A stretch of 64,000 nt of DNA. It comes from Anseranas semipalmata (lineage: Eukaryota > Chordata > Aves > Anseriformes > Anseranatidae). This document shows, one piece after another, positions 11,887-22,894 of this stretch. Position numbers and translations under genes: made by a program. The stretch spans positions 33,136-97,135 of the forward strand of contig VXAA01001397.1 in the NCBI GenBank assembly GCA_013399115.1, read 5' to 3'. The notes under the pieces were generated by a model, which had not been told where the DNA came from, did not search any database, and saw nothing but the letters and a program-made list of their open reading frames with translations. The number at the start of each line of letters is the position of its first letter. Position 1 is the stretch's first letter.

Positions 11887-14042
11887 AAGGAGTAGAAAGG
11901 GAAGGGAAAAAATAAAGATTTTAATTTCCTTCAGTATTCTCAAGATGTAGAGCTTTAAACTAAGGGCTGGGTGGAGGACATGGGAGAAGATGCAAATGGA
12001 AGATAGGCAGAGAATGCCTAGGAACATATACAGTATTTAACAAAACATTAGCGGGGTGGGAAATCACTCTCTACTCATCAGAGCATGGCTGTGGGCCCTG
12101 ATCCTTCCCCTGGGATATGGAGTGGAAATTCCCAAATGGCTTTTGGAAGGATGGATGAATCCCCAGCTCACTGAGGTCTGTTTGTTCCAGTTTGTCATCA
12201 TGGGAGGTAACAAACTGACTTTCTGAAGCACGGCAGGACAGCTGCCCCAACACAGGTGGCTTTGTTGTTGCTCCATTGCTGCCCATGCCCTTGGGTCTCC
12301 ACCTGTCAGCAACTGGAACTACGGCTAACATTTATGGATCAATCAAAGACAATAACTCTTGGCCAGGGATGAGGTCAACAGAACTGCATGGAGGGTGGTG
12401 AGCACATCTTTGAAGCTATAGATCTGTCAGTAATTTTTAATCTCTTCTGTCTGCATAAAAATGGATATTGGGGTTTGGAAAGGCTTGTTAGCCTGTTAGG
12501 CTTTAAAGATGAAGCTGGGAAGGAGGAAGGAAACACAGCTTTGAAACAAACAAACAGTCAAAAAGTTTTGATAAGGCCGAAAAATGCTTTTAAAATCTTT
12601 TGGTCCTCAAGATACATATACCTCTGCTATCCTTTCTTGGATGTCTTTGAAACTGAAAGTGGAGAGCAATGACATGCTTCTGTGCCAGAAAAGGGCACCT
12701 CTGTGTGCCTGAGTGGTTTGTAGATACACACACACGTTGAGGAAGTCTGTGTGGGCAGAGAAATGAGGTAGTGTTGCAATGTGCTGCTTCTGTACTGTTC
12801 CACAGAGGCTCAGCCGTATGACGTGCCACACTCTCCCCTGATGCCCTGGGAGACGCACTGGGTCCAGTCCTTTAGCTGCACTGCACTTTGGTGCCTCCAG
12901 GAAACATGTAGGTCCCCGTGTAGTGACCTGAGATGAGCAGAGACACTTGCCCTGTGCTGTGACACCAGCATGAGCTGCTTGTGTGGTGGGCATCTGTTCC
13001 AGTCACACAATCCAACACATAAATCTTGCTTTCTGGGCATCCCATTGCCTCAGGAGCCTGCAGAACTTCAGAGAGCTGTAGAGAATGTGACAGTTCTGGT
13101 ATGCCTGTCTGTGGGTGAGCTTGGGACAGGGAGGAAAGGATACATCAGTTTCTAAATTAAATTATTAAGGAGCTAGGCATGGGAAATTTGAACCAATCTG
13201 ATCAGTCAGAGGACACCTGCAGGGCGATTCACCCTTTTAAATGCTTACATTTGTCCTTTTCTGCAGGTTTGCTCAGTTTGGTGTCTGAGGCAGAGACTGA
13301 AGCTTGTTATTTGGAGATGTGTGCCTTTGGTTATCTGCTGGGCTGGTCTCTCCACTGATGTTAACTCCTGAGGCTTGCTGGTTCTCAAAGCACTCTTCCT
13401 CCTTCTTCTGGTTTGTTTTCTCTCTGCCTCCTGCGCAGTCTGTACTCTTCTCCCGCTACTCTGGAGGGCGTAACCTGGCAAACCTCAGCCGCACTCCCTG
13501 CATGAGGCTCCGGCCCTGAACTGCTCTGAATTCAACTGACCTTTCCAAGCAGGTCTTTGGGGGCTTTGCTTTGTCCTTGCGTGTTCCTCACAGCCCATTT
13601 TTTCTGCGTGAAGCACACATTACTTTCTGCTTGTGATTCCCAGAACTTCTTCTGTGTGTCTGTCTAAGTTATCCCACCTCAGGCGGAGCTGGACCTCTAC
13701 CTGCGGCTGGTGCTTTGCCTTGCACCAGTCTTGTTTCTCCCTTGTCACACTGCACTCCCTCCTCCCACACCCAGGGTTGAGGGCCTGAACCATGGTAAGG
13801 TGTGTGGCTACTCTGGAAAGCTGGCATTAAAGGAGCTTATAATCACATACAAAAAAAAAAAAANAGATGCATATATGAATGTACATATTCTTTAATGAGA
13901 ACAAGACTCTGCTATGTGTTGACTGCTCTCTTTTTAAATGTTTTCTCTTATTCCTCTTATAATATCTTCTTTCCTCTACCCTGCTGGGGTTGAACAGTTT
14001 GCCTGGGAGTGGTGGGGAGGTTGGAGGGGACAATCCTGCCTG
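11887..14042. other. unique non-coding sequence
   Basis: No coding family is recognised on either strand. An undetermined base at 13864 ends an A13 run. The region 13260-13700 is pyrimidine-rich and slightly CpG-bearing but gives no convincing exon. Confidence 0.45.
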
Positions 14043-14059
14043 CCAATCGGTTATAAAAA
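14043..14059 (+). promoter_or_regulatory. CCAAT plus TATA-like motif pair, weak candidate
   Basis: CCAATC at 14043 lies just before TATAAAAA at 14052-14059. The spacing is much shorter than in typical promoters, and nothing downstream looks like a first exon, except possibly the exon-like block about 650 bp further on. This may well be chance in AT-rich DNA. Confidence 0.15.
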
Positions 14060-14358
14060 GGTGACCAGTTCCAGGGATTTTTCTATTTATTAAGTTAACA
14101 ATGATACAAAGAGAAAATTCAGTGCCAGTATAAAAATTCTTCAGTGTCTGGAATGGCGAGGGGGGGGAGGACGGAGTGGATTAATTTAATTTAATTTGAA
14201 GACTGTGTGATTCTGAATGAAAGAGTTTTGTTTTGGTTATTTAGCACTGTTTCAAATCAGCATTTTTCATTTAAAAGCAGCCCAGTTGAAACAAAAACGC
14301 TTAAACCAAAGTTCCCAAACTCTGTTTAAAAATGTCCAAGTGACACAGTTTGTTTTTC

Positions 14359-14386
14359 TTCCAGAATAAAGAATTTTATTCTGGAA
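14359..14386. repeat. perfect 12-bp inverted repeat
   Basis: Arms TTCCAGAATAAA (14359-14370) and TTTATTCTGGAA (14375-14386) are exact reverse complements around a 4-base loop GAAT. No transposon end or target-site duplication accompanies it. Confidence 0.9.
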
Positions 14387-14715
14387 AGTGCTGGGGTGTC
14401 AGGGGACCGTTCATCTCAGCAAAAGGAAAATGTTTGGGGCTAAGAAAGCACCCACTAATTGCAAACTGAATTCGCAAGGAGTTTCAGTGTCACCGAAACC
14501 ATAGTGCCTGGCACCTTTGCTGCATTAAGGCTTTACTATGAAGTATGTCAGTGTTTCACTCTGGCAAACAGTTATAAATCACTTGCCTTGCTCCCAGCTT
14601 GCCTTTGTCCCCAGCATTGTTACACTGATGCAGGCTGAACTCCCTGTGCATGGACCCAGAGCACACAGCCGCAGGACTCTCTAAGGATGTCTTCATTTCT
14701 TCTATCCGTTTCCAG

Positions 14716-15272
14716 GGCCTGCCTCATAAAAAAATGAGTTCCTGGGTTTAAAGGCTATCAACTGATGTTCTGGAGGAGGAGGACGAGAGACATCTACTTC
14801 TGGTTTCTGAGCATGTGGACTTTGCAAAAGAGCAAAATTGCATCAGAGAGCTGATTTGTTATTTAATCAAAAGCAGTATTCCCATAAAGCTACCCACAAA
14901 CCCATCCTCTGGAAAATCAGGCAGACTCCTAAACATGGCTGAGGAGCCTACATGTCATTGCCTTCTCTCACAGTTCATGGCAGCTGGGCTCATTTGGAGG
15001 TGGACAGAGCCACTTCCAGCCTCACCTTGTGTGCCAAACGGGCAGCGAGGATGTGGCATGGCACACGTGGGGCAGTGCTGGGCTGGGAACCAGGGCACGA
15101 GGGGCTGGGGATGGGCCCTGATGCTGGCTGCCTACTGCCGGGGCTGGAAACCACCACCTGATGAGGAGGTAAGACCTCACCTGTCAGCTGGTCAGCAGCC
15201 CTCCCGAAAAGCAGCAGCTCACGGGTCCCATTGGATTTTCCTCCCACGTGCTCGCTCCCTCATTTGGGAAAC
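14716..15272 (+). other. exon-like block with strong splice signals, unproven
   Basis: A long pyrimidine tract ends in TATCCGTTTCCAG just before 14716, a good acceptor. Two good donors follow: GAG/GTAAGA with GT at 15169 and AAC/GTAAGTA with GT at 15273. One frame is open from 14752 to the TAA inside the second donor. An ATG at 14935 in the context AAACATGGC would give 113 residues starting MAEEPTCHC. The predicted peptide matches nothing I know and is rich in Gly, Ala, Trp and Pro. In the phase set by the acceptor there is a stop at 14749. It could be a long non-coding RNA exon, a lineage-specific coding exon, or chance. Confidence 0.2.
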
Positions 15273-15274
15273 GT

Positions 15275-16299
15275 AAGTACGTCTTGATGTGCTGTCTGTG
15301 AAAGTTCACTGCCCTCTGTGGCCACATCACTGCTTACAGTCAGGACTGCTCCCCGAGAGCCACTAAAGAGGGGGCTGTTCCCGTGAGTGACAGACTATCC
15401 CTCCCCCTCCAGATTATTCAGCGATAAATCCCCTTGATCTCAGCAGGAGCAGTTTTAGGGGTTAAAAATTCTCTTCAACCATGCTGCCCCCTCTCCCCTT
15501 AAATGACTTGATTTTTGCAGTTTACGCCTTCATTTTTAACTTGTAGCCACAGACACCTAAACAAACACATCCTTAGTCAGCCTCACTCTGCGGGGGGAGT
15601 TACTACACAGTTGTAGCAGATCCTCCTGGTTATAAGGCAGAGGGAAACTTATACTGCAGTTTCCCTCGCTCTGGATAAACTTGAGATGAAACTCAGATGA
15701 AGCCACTCCTTTCTTCTGCACATTTGCTGCTCATGCTGTGTCAAACCTGATTATCATCATTATCTCAGTTCTGTCACACTCTATAAATACATGTCTAAAC
15801 AAACCAAAGAGCATGGTAATTTTTGTCAAGGGGAAAGTACAAGGAAGGATTTCATTAGGGCTCTGCAGAGAATGCTTTGCAGAAACCAGGAGCAGGCTAA
15901 GACTTAAGGTCTCAGGTCTTACTATAGATTGAGGCAGAGCTACCTTCTGGGAGCAGCACCTCCTAGTAGCAATGGTTTTCAGCTGGGCTGAGAGTGGTCT
16001 CACCTCCCCGGCGTAAGCAGGATTCCTGAGTCTGTCAGGATGGGATGGGATTGAATGAAAGCTCCAACAGAAAAATCAGGCAAGTGGTATCTTAGAATGA
16101 CTCCTAAACCCCAGCAGTCCAGATTTTCAAAGCCTTGCTCTAACCTCAGGATATTAACCCCCTAGAAGCTGCACACAAAAGAACCTGGATGAAAAAACAT
16201 GAAGCATTACTGAAACAAGCTATGGGTGAAGGAATTACTGTTTGTATGTAAAAGGAAACACAAGAGAGAGATTTTAACTTACACCTTCCAGCTCCTCAC
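15275..16299. other. unique non-coding sequence
   Basis: No gene is recognised. The 15360-15560 stretch has pyrimidine tracts beside GATTATTCAGCGATAAATCC, a mildly enhancer-like mix, but there is no further support. Confidence 0.4.
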
Positions 16300-16395
16300 T
16301 GTGGCCTGGATCCAATGCCTATAAAAGTCAGTGGAAAGACTCTCATTGACTTCATGAGAACTGGATCAGGTCCCGCATGAGTTACACCTACTTAG
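16300..16395. repeat. ancient palindromic interspersed repeat, copy 2
   Basis: The order is CCTGGATCCAATG, AAAGTCAGTGG, CTCATTGACTTCATGAGAA and CTGGATCAGGTCCC. Outer words (GGCCTGGATCC and GGATCAGGTCC) and inner words (AAGTCAGTGG and CATTGACTTCA) are both roughly reverse complementary, so the copy is a decayed palindrome. It is the clearest of the four copies seen in this window. Confidence 0.55.
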
Positions 16396-16399
16396 GCTC

Positions 16400-18460
16400 C
16401 CTGCCATAAGTGGAGGTAGTCCTAAAAGAGAGAGCAAGTGAAGGGAGTTTAATTTACATGACCTTACGGTTCACTCTCTATCAACAGCTGCTCTTTTACT
16501 AAAGAGGAAACATCTCCAGCTCTGCAGAAGAGGAAGGCACAGTGCAGTCCACACAGGTATTTTTTCTTGTTGTTTGTAAGGTAAGTCACTTATGGACTTG
16601 AAGCCTTTCTTTGACACTTTGAAAATTGTTTCTATAACATTTTCAGACACTTTTTCCAAAGGTATCTGTGATCCTGAGGGCTTCTGTCCTCTTGTTTACA
16701 CAGTCAGCACACCGGCTGCTTCAACTGGCTTCAAAGGGAAATTGGGATCCAGGTTTTCTGAAAGTCAGGAGCAAAGGGTTTCTACTCCAGCAGCCAAAGG
16801 AACACAGGCAGCCAAAATAACAGATCACATGAAGGAGACAGTCTAAACATGCCAGCTGCAAAGTGTGGAGACTCTAATGCGTAATACCTGCTTTAAATTA
16901 GCAGATAACGAATTACCTAATACAAAGTGAAATGAGAGAGTGGAATTAAAAAAGAAAAAAAAAAAGTAAAAACCTATTGGTTGCCCCCGGCATGATTTAA
17001 TTTTGGTTCTGCTCCCTTGGCTATTCACTGAGAGGCTTACTAATACCTCATGGAAAACTTTACCACTCTTTCCATGTTGAAGCATTTAGAGGAAATATGC
17101 TATCATGTCATTTTGTGATATTTCCTCTTTCTCCACCTTCTCCCAATGCAGTGATTTCCCTGAAAGTCAGAAACTGGAGTTCTGGCTGCTGTAAACAGGC
17201 CTAGCGCCATAGTGACTTTATTAATTGACCTCAGTGAGGATTAAACCTCATACCTGTCCTGGACTGTTACTTTCTTTTGCATGTCAGTGCTTGTAAAACA
17301 TCCTTGACTAATATGCTTCAAACCAACGACCTTGTTTCCAGGTTGATGAGAACTATTTCTTCACTGATATCTTCTTGCATGATATTTGGAAGCAAATGTT
17401 TTGCCAGCACCTCCACATACACTGCAATGTGCTATATCTGCAAGGAACCAGTGTCTCTATATTCTTCTGATCCTTTTTCTCTTCACTGAAAGAAAAGTTA
17501 GGTGTGCTTTGTAATACCAGTCTGCCTAGAGAACAAGCTTCAGACCTGACTGTCTGTCCCCCAATGTCTAGTTTACTTTCTCGCTCTGTTTTGGGATGCC
17601 TAAGCTGACTCCAGTTCGAGCACAAAGTTAGGGTGTTTCTGCTTTATGGGGTCTTATAACATCATTCCAGAAAGTCTTATAACACCCCAAAGCACATCCA
17701 CGTGCCTTTACATCAAAACCCATGTTACGCACACCCTTGTATTTTGCTAGAGAAACACCATTCTGGTGGGCTGTAATGTGTCTCACATTCTTTCAGACTG
17801 AACAGAAGAGAAATTGTACAAGTTATGTCAAGGGATAGCAAAAGTGTTTGAGTCCAGAGGAAACCAAATATTGTGTGGTCTGAGTATGGTCAGGTTTGCT
17901 GTAGAGGGGTGCAGCCCTAAGGTGTGTGTATGCAACTTCACCTGCGGTGCTTGTCCAGTCTTTTATTTAGTGGCATTGCTGTACCCCATGTATCTACAGG
18001 TTTAATTAGGTTTAGGTTTCCTGAAGAGGGGAGCTAAGCTAAGTGCAGTGCTTGGTAGGCTTGTGTCCATTTAGGTTCAGACTAGTGAATTTAGACAGTC
18101 TAAATATTCTGAAGTGTTGCAAACATCTGGTTACACAGAAATACTATAGAGTAAAAAAGAAATAATGACCCAGTGTTTCTGCCATTTCCCATCTCAAATC
18201 CCTCTGTGACCACAGGCTTTCCTTTTAGGGAAAAGCTATCCAGCATGCCTTGCAAAATAATACAATGCAAGATATCCAGCATTCAGTGTTAAGGGCTCTT
18301 GGTTTTGCTTGTAATTGAACCTGGAATTCAGCCTTCCTCTGAGTGTTTTATTATCCTGTCTGGCAATAAATATCCTTGTGTGCATGGTGTAAGCTCTGTG
18401 GAAGCTGTTTGCTAGGGGAAGGATGATCCTGTGGGAAAATTATTGGAGTATTAACTCAGA
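16400..18460. other. unique non-coding sequence with one hairpin
   Basis: No coding family is recognised. An A-rich run lies at about 16947-16970. A hairpin at 17640-17694 is listed separately. Confidence 0.45.
17640..17694. repeat. imperfect 17-bp hairpin
   Basis: TGCTTT-AT-GGGGT-C-TTATAA on the left pairs with TTATAA-C-ACCCC-AAAGCA on the right, giving 6+5+6 base pairs with a 2-base bulge and one C/C mismatch around a loop of about 17 bases. The form recalls a short microRNA precursor or a small MITE core. No known microRNA seed was recognised. Confidence 0.6.
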
Positions 18461-18545
18461 CAGTGGTGTTCTGGCTTTACTACAGATTTCTGTATAACCA
18501 TACACAAGTAACTTTATTTTCCTTCTTTTGTTCAGATTCTGTGCT
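18461..18545 (+). repeat. MIR-like ancient SINE, plus strand
   Basis: TTCTGGCTTTACTACAGATT, then CTGTATAACCATACACAAGT and AACTTTATTTTCCTTC follow the order of a MIR-type core (CTGGCTCTGCCACT, TGTGTGACCTTGGGCAAGT, CACTTAACTTCTCTG). It is diverged but collinear over about 85 bp. Confidence 0.55.
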
Positions 18546-18560
18546 CTCTGCTCACAAAAT

Positions 18561-21500
18561 AAAAGCCCAACAGTCTTGTCTCAATTACACATAAGTGGAG
18601 CAGGTGCAGGTTCTTACTGCCAGATATGCAGGACTTGTTCTGGTGTCTACACAGATCTCTTCAGCTCTACTGTGGGGCAGCTACTTAGGAAACCGTGTAC
18701 GTATGACTCCTTGGAAGTAGTTTAAAACATATCAAAAATCAAAACAGTAATGATTCATAGTTTCAGGTAGTCATTGCATAGCTGTGGCAAGGGGAAGTGG
18801 TCATCCTCCCATTTTAAATGATTGTGGAAAAGAAAGTGGTGTAAATACTGACAAATTAAGGCACTATTTGTACAAACAGAAGAAAAAGAAAGAACTTTGT
18901 GTTCTCTTTATAACCAACGCACAAATAAGAGAAGTGACCAGTCCACAGCTTGTATTTCTGCTAGTGGGGTTGCAGTGTCCACCTTAACACCTTTGGTGAC
19001 TGGCTGGGGCAGCATAGCTCCTGAGCTGATACCTCCAGTACACCAAAGAACATGAGCCATGCTAGGCCCCAAAAAGCAGCCACAATGACAGTACCTGCCA
19101 GGTTGGCTTAGCCTTCCCCAGTACAACATGTACTTGTGAAGTACTGCACACAGGAAGGGTTTATTGCTCCTAATATGTGAATCATTGACTTGTTGGACTT
19201 TGTTCCTGGGAGAGGAGCATCCTGATGGATGTGACAGGTGAAAATGTATCAGGTGTACCTCTGAACGTAAAATGCAAACTGAGTTCTTGCTCATGTGCAT
19301 GCCTGTGGCATAGAGCTGCTAAGTGTATTTTGGGAGCAAAAGCCACAACTCAGCCACAGAAATGTTTTCCCATTGCTGTCTGTTTGGCTTTTTAAGCATT
19401 ATGCAACCCAGGATGCATAAACGAACAGAAGGCTGAGCAATATCAGATTAAAATATGCCTCCAAATCTTCAGGTCTGTCAGGAAGGCCTTTATGACTGTT
19501 CTGAAGGAGGAGTGATGGACATCCTGGAGTTATTCTGGGTGTCCTTGGAGCTTTTCATGTGCTAGAAGTAAAAGTTAGTTACAGGGAGTGGTTTAGTGTG
19601 GCTAAATACAGCATCTCTTCATCTGAAAGTTAGCAATGAAATCATCAGAATGAATGTATGAAGAGTGTTAAAGATGGGGACAGGGATACCTAGATCCATT
19701 CCAGGCTTCCCTGTCCAACAGCTGGAAACATTAGAGTCCATGAAGTCACAAAGTTTAGCTGCTCATAAATAACACCAAACAAATTTGGCCATTAATGGTT
19801 CAGTACCCAGACTTTTCAGTCTGTGTGACATTGATCGTTGTGGTGTTTTCAGCTCAATTTGACTGATCCTCAGACAAATAGGGATCTCTGCCCATTCTCC
19901 ACTGGTCTGTGTGGAGATACCCTTCAAAAATAACACATCCACTTGACAGTCAAAATTTTAATGAAGGCAGTGGGATTCCACAACCAAAGCTCAAGTTGCT
20001 AATGGTGGTTAAGCTCTGTTCCACTTTTTGTAGTGAGGTCTGTGCTACTTAGAAACTTCCATTGTCAAAAATGTGGGAGCCTTCATTATCTTCTTTCAGT
20101 GATAGTTAGGGTCTTATACAATATAATATGCAATAAGGAAAATAACGAAAAAGATATGCAGCTACAAAGTAGCTCATGCTCCCTGTTCACCCCATCTGGT
20201 TCCTGTAGGTCTCAGGATGGCATTCCATGCATAACTTTCAGTTTGTAAACAAGATAAGTAGGGGTCTACTGGGCATAAAGGTAACATTGAGTCAGCATCC
20301 CTTTTCCCTTTGCCTTTTCTGAACACAGGCACTTCTGAACCATGTGCCCCCAGAGAAAAATACAACTCAGAGCTGAATCAAGTGCAGGCAGCTGCAGGAG
20401 TGAACCCCACTGACTGTCATAACTGAAAGCCAAAAATGGCTTGGTAGGGTATCTGTGATTAGGTAAAGCTTGTAATTTGTGTGTTGCTGTAGTCAGCTCA
20501 GTGGGATTTGGGGACAAACAGCTGCTCTATGCTACATATAGTTTGGAATTTTGCGGCTTTTATATAACTTGCCATTCAATGGTGGAAAGGGAGATGGAAA
20601 AAAGAGGGAAGGGCTGAACTCAGGGTCCATGGACATGATCCTTTGGGGGATAAAACAATGTCTGATATGCCCTTCTTTTGAGCTGGATTTGTAAGGAGAA
20701 GGAGTTATGTGGCTCTTTTATTAGAGCAGAAGTAAGAACTTGCAGCATTTTTCAGACTTGGTGATGAGTCTCAAGCTTCCTCTTTTTCTCAGTGGCTTTC
20801 TCCAACTACTGTTGAATGTGACAAAAATAGGAGAGCTATAAGACAAGTGAGAACTTCACAGATAGAAAATGAAACCTCAAGAAAATTGTACATGCTTGTC
20901 ATCTTCCCCTTGTCACTATGCAGTAGTTTGCAACCTATTTGAGAATTGATGAAGATACTCCTAAAGACCAGCTCTGAAAATAAAAAAGCAGGAGAACCTG
21001 GTAATGATATATTCTGACCAAGTAGCCTGGAGTGGAGAGAATTATTGGAGAAGGAGGTAAAAATATTGCAAAATCTATGAGCAATATCTTTGCATTGAAA
21101 TATTCTGGCTTTCTGATAAGACATCTGTAGTTCCAAAGCTTCAGCTTCCAGAGCCATACTTTTCTGCAAGGGAAAATATTCTGATCCGCTCATGTGCTAA
21201 AGAATATGCTTGATTTTCTCCCTCTTCAGTAAGGACTGGGGGGAGAGTTTTGTCAGGTTTTGCAGGTTTTGCCTGCACATAGGGAAATGACAGAGAGAAA
21301 TGTGAAAATTCACTCTTCTGCAAAGCCTCTAACTACTTGATGAAATCATCTCTATTTTGCTCTCAAGAAATACTACATGCAGCTTTGTCCAATTTGGGGT
21401 CCTGTGGATAGGTCTTGACAATAATTTGATTAGATTAGAGTTTAATCTCTGAAAGAGTAACTGGATACTCACAGATTTCTTGAGTTGAAAGCCAAAAAAA

Positions 21501-22666
21501 TTGCAGGCAGAGAGCGTATGAGTTTAACTTCCTAAATTATAGTTCCGTACTATTTCATTAACTTACCCCAAAGCTGAGAGCAGTAATTGGCATCAGAGTA
21601 AGGCACACATTCCAGGAAAGCATTCGGTCTTGATGTACTTGTAGAGAAGACGTCAGGAGATGGCTGAGTGTTGCTGCTCTGATGGGACTGCACTTACTGC
21701 ACCAGTGGTGTTGCTTCATTCTGCCCTGGCTTTGCACCCTGGTGCCTTGTGGTCTTGTTGAAAGGTCCCATCTTCTCCCAGTTAAATAAGAGTTCAAGAA
21801 GGGAAAACAGAAGTGTATTTCAGTGGTTCAAGATCAAATCCTTGCCAATGGAGGGCAAGGCTACCCTAGGTAGATATGATGATGCTATGAACAATATTTA
21901 TGCCATTCAGTTTGTACATAAGTCCATAGCACAGTGTTTCTCTCAAACAGTTCTAGGCTCCTTATTTTTGTTCTGCTACTAGAGAAAATGTGGGCTGAAG
22001 GATATAGATGACATTTAATTTGTATATGGTCCATAAGTATCAGGCTGCAGGATCCATCTTTTCAAACCCTAGTGTGCGTGCTGGGGGCAGGAGGCAGGAT
22101 ATATCCCATTGTGCAGGTGTGACTTAGATGTACTAACTGCTTCAGGTTTGTATACATTTTTTTTTTTAATTGTAAATAACAGCTATTCTGTTAGGTAATG
22201 AAGGAGATTGGACTTGAGGGGGAAAAAAAAAGGACCATTAAGAAAGCAGAGGGGGTTCAAAAGGCCTGGACAGGAGGGAGGTCTTATGTTGTGGTACAAA
22301 TCATCAGAAACTTGACACCCCATCTCTTCAGATGGTCCCAGCAAAGAAGGGTTAATTGATCAGTAAAGACAGACTGCCTTCTTTGTCAGTAAAGGTCTGG
22401 AGTTTCCTAAGTATGTCATACGGAAGGGTTGAAAACAACCTCTCTTATGGTCAGTTATGGTGTCTGGAGTGAGAAGAAGGAATTTATCTTCTTGAACTTA
22501 AACTCTTCAGCAATGAAGGATATACCTAACCAAGGCATCCCTACCCTGCAGATTTAAAATCCAGATTCTTTCCACAGTTTTTACCTTACCAGATCTAACA
22601 TACATAGATAGGTACAAATGAGAAGGAATTTGGCAATATCTTATATCTAATCCATCATGCTGAAGG
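18561..22666. other. unique non-coding sequence
   Basis: The longest minus-strand open frame (20789-21193, 134 codons) has no recognisable domain and no supporting splice signals. A T-rich run is at about 22158-22170 and a short A-rich run at about 22221-22231. A short stretch at about 21390-21450 only faintly recalls CR1 reverse transcriptase. Confidence 0.45.
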
Positions 22667-22894
22667 CTATGTTGTATACACTGTGCAACTTCTATAACCC
22701 ATCAAGCAGCAGATATGGAGTAATGTTTGCAAGCTAGGACCAGCTGTCAAGCCTGTAAAGAATTCCCAAACTTTTGGGTTCAGGTTTAAATAGGGAGACG
22801 AGGGAGGGAACGTCAATGTCATTACATGCATACTATCACTGCTCATGGCAGAGTGCATAAAGAATCTTTGCAAATGTAATAATCCTCCTTGAGA
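22667..22894 (-). pseudogene. possible fossil DDE-superfamily transposase fragment
   Basis: The minus-strand frame contains MHSAM, then about 12 residues later LTFPPSSPYLNLNPKVWEFF. Tc1/mariner-IS630 type (DDE_3) transposases have a conserved block of the form LPPYSPxLNPIExxF, preceded at a similar distance by a DNxxxHxSA-like strand. The spacing and the PP-SP-LN residues fit. The preceding catalytic Asp-Asn is not present, and the homology is short. It ends in a stop at 22667. No terminal inverted repeats were found. If real, it is a very old dead DNA transposon. Confidence 0.3.

Noticed and set aside
12764..12772. TGAGGTAGT, the start of let-7
   Set aside because: The rest of the mature sequence and a complementary arm downstream are absent.
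21390..21450. CR1 reverse-transcriptase-like stretch
   Set aside because: One phrase (TTTGTCCAATTTGGGGTCC) recalls the family, but the match does not extend.
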